Assembly (NCBI GenBank): GCA_050942875.1
Contig: JBMNOD010000040.1
Coordinates: 1-28,103, forward strand
Direction: 5' to 3'
Source of the DNA: JAAZAI01 sp050942875
Lineage (GTDB): Bacteria; Verrucomicrobiota; Kiritimatiellia; RFP12; UBA3636
Length of the DNA stretch: 28,103 nt
Below, piece after piece: positions 23,535-28,103 of this stretch. Both the position numbers and the translations under genes were made by a program. How positions within the stretch are numbered: the first letter of the stretch is position 1; each line of letters starts with the position of its first letter. The notes beneath the pieces were generated by a model, which saw only the letters and a program-made list of their open reading frames with translations, had not been told where the DNA came from and ran no database searches.

Positions 23535-25385
23535 ATGGCAGAACCCAGGAAAACCACCAGCCGAAAAGGCGTCTACGACGAGGACTCGATCAAGCAACTG
23601 TCCTCGCTCGAACACATCCGCCTCAGAACCGGCATGTACATCGGCCGCCTCGGCAACGGCGACGACTACAACGACGGCATCTACGTCCTCCTCAAGGAGG
23701 TCGTCGACAACGCCATCGACGAATTCATCTCCGGCTTCGGCAGGCGCATCGAAATCACGCTCAAGGAAAACATCGTCGCCTGCCGCGACTACGGCCGCGG
23801 CATCCCGCTCGGCAAGCTCAAGGCCTGCGTCTCCGACATGAACACCGGCGGCAAGTTCAACGACGACGTCTTCCAGTACTCCGTCGGCATGAACGGCGTC
23901 GGCACGAAGGCCGTCAACGCCCTCTCCTCGCGCTTCAAGGCGCGCGCCGTCCGCGACGGGCAGTTCGCCGAAGTGCGCTTCGAACGCGGCGTGCTCGTCG
24001 AGGAAACGGCCGGCGCGACGGACGAGCGCAACGGCACGCGGGTCGTCTTCGAGCCCGACACGGAAATCTTCGGCGGCTACGAATTCCTCCAGGAGCACGT
24101 CGAACGGCGCATCCGCCTCTACGCCTACCTCAACGCCGGCCTCTCCATCATCTACAACGGCGTCGCCTTCCGCTCCGGGGACGGCCTGCTCGACCTGCTC
24201 AACGACGAAGTCCAGTTCGAAAAGCTCTACCAGCCGCTCCACTTCCGCGAAAAGACGCTCGAATTCGCCTTCACCCACACCAACCGCTTCACCGAGGAAT
24301 ACTTCTCGTTCGTCAACGGCCAGTACACCAACGACGGCGGCACCCACCTCTCCGCGTTCCGCGAGGGCGTCCTGAAGGCCGTCAACGAATATTCGCCCAA
24401 GACGAAGTTCGACGGCGACGACGTGCGCGAAGGCCTCGTCGGCGCCATCGCCATCAAGCTCAAGGACCCCATCTTCGAGTCGCAGACGAAGAACAAGCTC
24501 GGCAACACGGAAATCCGCTCCGACCTCGTCGCCGCCGTCCGGCAGGCCGTCTTCGAGCTGCTCAACCGCAACCCGGCCACCGCCGAAAAGCTCGTCCAGA
24601 AGATCGAGGAGACGCGCGACCTGCGCCGCCAGCTCAACAGCATCAAGAAGACGGCGCGCGAACGCTCCAAGGCCGTCTCCATCCGCATCCGCCAGCTCAA
24701 GGACTCCAAGACCCACCTCGACGCCGCCAAGGGCAAGGGGCTCGACACGATGATCTTCATCTGCGAAGGCCTCTCCGCCGCCGGCACGCTCACCCAGGCG
24801 CGCCAGCCCGACACCCAGGCCGTCTTCTCCCTGCGCGGCAAGCCGCTCAACACCTGCGACCTGAAGCGCGACGCCATCTACAAGAACGAGGAGCTCTACA
24901 ACCTCATGTGCGCCCTCAACATCGCCGACGGCATCGAAGGGCTCCGCTACCAGAAGGTCATCCTCGCGACGGACGCCGACGTCGACGGCCTCCACATCCG
25001 CAACTTGATGATCACCTACTTCATGCGCTTCTTCGAGCCGCTCGTCAGGAAAGGCCACCTCTACATCCTCGAAACGCCCCTCTTCCGCGTGCGCACCGCC
25101 GGCAAGAAGGCCCAGACGCACTACTGCTACACCGAGGCCGAACGCCTCGACGCCATCGCCAAATGCGGCGGCAACCCCGAGATCACCCGCTTCAAGGGCC
25201 TCGGCGAAGTCAACACCGATGAATTCAAGGACTTCATCGGCGAGAACATGCGCCTCACGCCCGTCGACGCCTCGCGCGACGTCCACCTCCACGACACCAT
25301 CCAGTTCTACATGGGCAGCAACACCGCCGAACGCCGCGCCTACATCATGGACAACCTCGTCATCGACATGGAGGCGATTTCATGA
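23535..25385 (+). CDS. parE: DNA topoisomerase IV subunit B (type IIA, GyrB/ParE family)
   Basis: A 616-residue ATPase subunit that powers decatenation of daughter chromosomes. The GHKL ATPase domain shows EVVDNAIDEF near 55-64, DYGRGIP near 84-90 and GMNGVGTKAVNALS near 117-130. The TOPRIM domain shows CEGLSAAGT at 410-418 and DADVDG at 480-485 with metal ligands Glu411, Asp480 and Asp482. QAVFSLRGKPLNT and LETPLFRVR resemble Bacteroidetes and chlamydial ParE. Leu413 replaces the nearly invariant Asp of EGDSA, a position altered in quinolone-resistant GyrB/ParE. I chose ATG 23535 (MAEPRKTTSRK) because upstream residues do not match the family; no Shine-Dalgarno is seen. ParC follows with an ATGA overlap. 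A second gyrase-like paralogue role cannot be excluded. Confidence 0.93.
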   Translation: MAEPRKTTSRKGVYDEDSIKQLSSLEHIRLRTGMYIGRLGNGDDYNDGIYVLLKEVVDNAIDEFISGFGRRIEITLKENIVACRDYGRGIPLGKLKACVSDMNTGGKFNDDVFQYSVGMNGVGTKAVNALSSRFKARAVRDGQFAEVRFERGVLVEETAGATDERNGTRVVFEPDTEIFGGYEFLQEHVERRIRLYAYLNAGLSIIYNGVAFRSGDGLLDLLNDEVQFEKLYQPLHFREKTLEFAFTHTNRFTEEYFSFVNGQYTNDGGTHLSAFREGVLKAVNEYSPKTKFDGDDVREGLVGAIAIKLKDPIFESQTKNKLGNTEIRSDLVAAVRQAVFELLNRNPATAEKLVQKIEETRDLRRQLNSIKKTARERSKAVSIRIRQLKDSKTHLDAAKGKGLDTMIFICEGLSAAGTLTQARQPDTQAVFSLRGKPLNTCDLKRDAIYKNEELYNLMCALNIADGIEGLRYQKVILATDADVDGLHIRNLMITYFMRFFEPLVRKGHLYILETPLFRVRTAGKKAQTHYCYTEAERLDAIAKCGGNPEITRFKGLGEVNTDEFKDFIGENMRLTPVDASRDVHLHDTIQFYMGSNTAERRAYIMDNLVIDMEAIS

Positions 25386-27772
25386 GCCGCAGGCGCAAGT
25401 CCGTCACGCCCCCGCCCAGGCGCATGACCCAGGAGCTCTTCCTCTTCGACGAGGACGGCAAGCCCACCGCCGCGGCGATGCCCGCGGCGGCCAAACCCAG
25501 CACCGGCGACGCACCGGAGGACGCAACCACTCCACCCACCCAAACCGAAGGAACGCCGCCCGCCCCGCCCAGGAAGCCGCGCGACGCCTTCGACGACGCC
25601 AACGGCGACGGCGGCGCCGCCAAGCGAAACGAGGACGACGACGACACCGGCGACGAGCCGACGGCGTCCACCGAGTTCGCGCCCGCCGCCGGCGGCCCGC
25701 TCGCCAGGGTCATGGACGACAACTTCCTCCAGTTCGCCTCCTACACCATCTGCAACCGCGCCATCCCCACCGTCGAAGACGGCCTCAAGCCCGTCCAGCG
25801 GCGCATCCTCCACTCCCTTCACGAAAAGGACGACGGGCGCTTCATCAAAGTGGCCAACATCATCGGCCACACGATGCAGTACCACCCGCACGGCGACGCC
25901 TCCATCGGCGAAGCGCTCGTCAACCTCGCCAACAAGCGCTACCTCGTCGAAGGCCAGGGCAACTTCGGCAACATCTACACCGGCGACGGCGCCGCCGCGC
26001 CGCGCTACATCGAATGCCGGCTCACCCCGCTCGCGCGCGACGAAATCTTCAACAAGAAGACCACCGGGTTCATCCCCAGCTACGACGGGCGCAACCAGGA
26101 GCCCCTCCTCCTCCCCTCCAAGCTCCCGCTCCTGCTCATGCTCGGCGCCGAAGGCATCGCCGTCGGCCTCACCACGCTCATCCTGCCGCACAACTTCATC
26201 GAGCTGCTCGAGGCCGAAATCGCCATCATCCAGAACAAGCCGTTCCAGGTGCTGCCCGACTTCCAGACCGGCGGCCTGCTCGACGTCTCGGAGTACGACG
26301 ACGGCAACGGGCGCATCACCACGCGCGCCCGCATCGAAAAGCGGGGCGGCGCCGTCGTCGCCATCACCGAAATCCCCTTCGGCCAGACGACCGAATCGGT
26401 CATCGCCTCCATCGAAGACGCCGCCCGCCGCAAGAAGGTCCCCGTCAAGTCCATCCAGGACGCCACGGCCGACAAGGTGGACATCGTCATCACCCTGACC
26501 GCCGGCGCCGACGTGGACAAGGCGATCGCCGGCCTCTACGCCTTCACCAAGTGCGAGTGCAAGGTCACCACCCACATGGTCGTCATCGAGGACAACCGCC
26601 CCTGCGAGCGCACCGTCTCCGAAATCCTCCGCGCCAACGTCCGCCAGCTCCTCGACCTCCTCGAGCGCGAGCTGCGCATCCGCCTCGGCGAACTCGAAGA
26701 CGCCCGCCACGAAAAGACGCTCGTCCAGATCTTCATCGAAGAGCACATCTACAAGCGCATCGAGAAATGCACCTCCTACGAGCAGATCCAGTCCGAAATC
26801 CGCAAGGGCTTCGAGCCGTTCCGCGAACGCCTCTACCGCGAGATCACGGACGAGGACGTCGAGATGCTCCTCCAGGTCCGCATCCGCCGCATTTCGCTCT
26901 ACGACCGCAACCGCAACCGCGAAGAGCTCGAGGCGATCATGGCCGAAATGGCCGAGGTGCGGAAAAACCTCGCCTCGCTCAAGCCCTACGCCGTGCGCTA
27001 CCTCAAGGAGCTCATCCGCAAGTACAGGACGATGGAAGTCGAAGTCGAGGAGGATCCCGCCGAACCCGAGGCGCCCGCCAAGCCCCGCAAGCGCAAGGCC
27101 GCCGACGCCGCGAAGGCCAGGCCCGCCCGCCGCAAGCGCGTCAAGAAGACCGTCGAGCGCTTCCCGCGCATGACCGAGATCACGACCTTCCGCGCGATCG
27201 ACGTCCGCAAGATCACCGCCACCCAGCTCTCGATCCAGTACGACCGCGAAACCGGCTTCCTCGGCGGCGCCGTCAAGACCGGCGAAGCCCTCTTCAACTG
27301 CTCCCCGCTCGACAAGCTCATCCTCGTCTGGCCCGACGGCCGCTACCGGCTCGTCCCCGCCCCGGAAGACAAGCTTTTCGTGGACAAGGACCTCCTCTAC
27401 GCCGCGCTTTACGACCGCGACCGTCTCTACACCGCGATCTACACGGAGTCGGAGTACCCCTTCACGTGCCTCAAGCGCTTCACCTTCGGCGGCGCGATCA
27501 TGAACCGCGACTACGCGCTCCTTCCCGAGCCCGGCACGCTTCGCCTCTTCGTCGAAGGCGTCCCCAAGCTCGTCTGGATCAAGTACAAGCCCGCCAAGGG
27601 CCAGCGCATCCTCCAAAAGGTCTTCAGCCCCGAAGAGGAAGTCGCCGTCAAGGGCGTCCGCGCCAAAGGCAAGCAGATCACCTCCAAGCCGATCCAGCAT
27701 CTCTCCGCCAGCGATACCCCGCCCCGCTTCTGGGATCCCGACGCCAACACCGACAAAAGCCGCTTGATCTAG
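25382..27772 (+). CDS. parC: DNA topoisomerase IV subunit A
   Basis: A 796-residue breakage-reunion subunit. Residues 1-105 are an unusual disordered, Pro/Ala- and Asp-rich extension (FLFDEDGK, NEDDDDTGDE). The winged-helix and tower domains follow from about 110. YHPHGD lies at 167-172 and the catalytic tyrosine is Tyr209 in APRYIE. The helix corresponding to the quinolone-resistance region reads GDASIGE: Ala173 lies at the Ser80/Ser83-equivalent position and Glu177 at the acidic one. A Lys/Arg-rich linker (KPRKRKAADAAKARPARRKRVKK, split over about 566-593) precedes a reduced C-terminal part that is not an obvious six-bladed pinwheel. It is translationally coupled to parE. The style matches Bacteroidetes ParC. 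Confidence 0.93.
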   Translation: MSRRRKSVTPPPRRMTQELFLFDEDGKPTAAAMPAAAKPSTGDAPEDATTPPTQTEGTPPAPPRKPRDAFDDANGDGGAAKRNEDDDDTGDEPTASTEFAPAAGGPLARVMDDNFLQFASYTICNRAIPTVEDGLKPVQRRILHSLHEKDDGRFIKVANIIGHTMQYHPHGDASIGEALVNLANKRYLVEGQGNFGNIYTGDGAAAPRYIECRLTPLARDEIFNKKTTGFIPSYDGRNQEPLLLPSKLPLLLMLGAEGIAVGLTTLILPHNFIELLEAEIAIIQNKPFQVLPDFQTGGLLDVSEYDDGNGRITTRARIEKRGGAVVAITEIPFGQTTESVIASIEDAARRKKVPVKSIQDATADKVDIVITLTAGADVDKAIAGLYAFTKCECKVTTHMVVIEDNRPCERTVSEILRANVRQLLDLLERELRIRLGELEDARHEKTLVQIFIEEHIYKRIEKCTSYEQIQSEIRKGFEPFRERLYREITDEDVEMLLQVRIRRISLYDRNRNREELEAIMAEMAEVRKNLASLKPYAVRYLKELIRKYRTMEVEVEEDPAEPEAPAKPRKRKAADAAKARPARRKRVKKTVERFPRMTEITTFRAIDVRKITATQLSIQYDRETGFLGGAVKTGEALFNCSPLDKLILVWPDGRYRLVPAPEDKLFVDKDLLYAALYDRDRLYTAIYTESEYPFTCLKRFTFGGAIMNRDYALLPEPGTLRLFVEGVPKLVWIKYKPAKGQRILQKVFSPEEEVAVKGVRAKGKQITSKPIQHLSASDTPPRFWDPDANTDKSRLI

Positions 27773-27797
27773 CCGCCCCCGCCAGCGAAATCAATGA

Positions 27798-27840
27798 CTT
27801 TGTCGCTTTGTCGATTTCAGCGGCTGGCGGCTAGTTGGTT
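27798..27840 (+). repeat. Octad and heptad repeats after parC
   Basis: CTTTGTCG occurs twice in tandem (27798-27813), then AGCGGCTGGCGGCTAG (27819-27834) and GTTGGTTGGTT. The AGCGGCT unit is the one found after other genes in the window, again in the sense of the upstream gene. Confidence 0.65.
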
Positions 27841-27877
27841 GGTTCAGCCGGATCATTGATTTGGCGCAACGCAGTGG

Positions 27878-27897
27878 ACGCGGCGTCCCCGCCGCGT
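27878..27897. repeat. GC hairpin
   Basis: ACGCGGC (27878-27884) pairs with GCCGCGT (27891-27897) around GTCCCC. It lies between the heptad repeat and the TATCGT-type hairpin, so three repeat types are stacked after parC. Confidence 0.6.
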
Positions 27898-27944
27898 TTG
27901 CAGCCTTCGTCCACTCGCCCGCCCATCCCCTTCACCGCCCATCC

Positions 27945-28000
27945 CTATCGTGGGGCAGGACCTCCGTGTCCTGTCACCCTGTTTTGCGGGAGATTTTTTT
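27945..28000 (+). terminator. TATCGT-type hairpin plus T-run, possible parC terminator
   Basis: TATCGTGGGG leads into CAGGAC (27956-27961) paired with GTCCTG (27968-27973) around CTCCGT, the same loop as the copy at 1094-1115. Downstream, CCCTG and CGGG may form a short second stem before seven T at 27994-28000. This may serve as the parE-parC terminator. Confidence 0.5.
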
Positions 28001-28061
28001 GCGAGGTTTTCCGAAGTGCTGGAATGAAGCGGAAAAACGGCGATAATTTTCCGCTTGCCTT

Positions 28062-28078
28062 ATCAAGACCGTCTTGAT
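28062..28078. promoter_or_regulatory. Palindrome near the window end
   Basis: ATCAAGAC and GTCTTGAT flank a single C (8-bp arms). It follows an AT-rich GATAAT box (28042-28047), so it may be an operator for a gene beyond the window. Confidence 0.4.
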
Positions 28079-28103
28079 GGAACATGCGTCCCATGAGACC
28101 GAA

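Noticed and set aside
23391..27700. Long minus-strand frames of 633 and 786 residues opposite parE and parC
   Set aside because: Composition is that of reversed GC-rich coding sequence; parE and parC are unmistakable on the plus strand.
8..28103. tRNA, rRNA, insertion sequence or prophage genes
   Set aside because: I looked for cloverleaf-like sequences, transposase motifs and phage genes and saw none.

Overview
The window is GC-rich (AT-rich only in a few intergenic patches) and densely coded. Its gene content fits an uncultured member of the PVC group, most likely Kiritimatiellota, Verrucomicrobiota or Lentisphaerota. The pointers are large secreted proteins with autotransporter-associated beta-strand (PATR-type) repeats, glycoside hydrolases in a regulator-led cluster, a topoisomerase IV of the Bacteroidetes/Chlamydiae style, and many starts without a Shine-Dalgarno sequence. 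This placement is inference from gene families; there is no rRNA or other phylogenetic marker here.

Layout. (1) 8-1891 (+): a fused two-module oligopeptide ABC-transporter ATPase carrying GC-rich hairpin repeats inside its reading frame. (2) 1894-5682 (-): an XRE/ImmA-like regulator whose zinc motif is lost, a YmdB-type metallophosphoesterase, and an intracellular DUF4038/GH140-like glycosidase. (3) 5877-7362 (+): a secreted endonuclease/exonuclease/phosphatase-fold protein and a small GGQ release-factor-like protein. (4) 10224-7569 (-): an operon of an FmdB-like zinc ribbon, rfbA, rfbC and a flippase-like membrane protein, pointing to dTDP-sugar or surface-glycan synthesis. (5) 10465-23060 (+): a co-directional locus of a GntR/LacI-type regulator, GH5, PATR protein, CBM-CBM-GH5, PATR protein, zinc alcohol dehydrogenase and Gfo/Idh/MocA oxidoreductase. 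(6) 23535-27772 (+): parE and parC, overlapping by ATGA.

How it works together. Region 5 reads as a sugar-responsive polysaccharide-use locus. The regulator, with palindromic candidate operators just upstream, would sense a sugar. Two exported GH5 enzymes would cut a beta-glycan and two large exported beta-solenoid-like proteins may bind or display it. The two oxidoreductases would process a released sugar in the cytoplasm. The (GH5, PATR) pair occurs twice, so a module duplication is likely. The ABC ATPase at the left edge is probably the end of a peptide/oligosaccharide transporter operon that begins outside the window.

The most unusual material is non-coding. There is a family of short hairpins with a TATCGTA-like lead-in, variable self-complementary stems and a CTYCGY loop. 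They occur between genes and, strikingly, four times in frame inside the ABC ATPase. There are also heptad-period repeats that sit at, or supply, the stop codons of several genes; short tandem duplications of operon spacers; and a hairpin-rich 474-bp gap before parE. ParE and ParC both deviate at positions linked to quinolone action.
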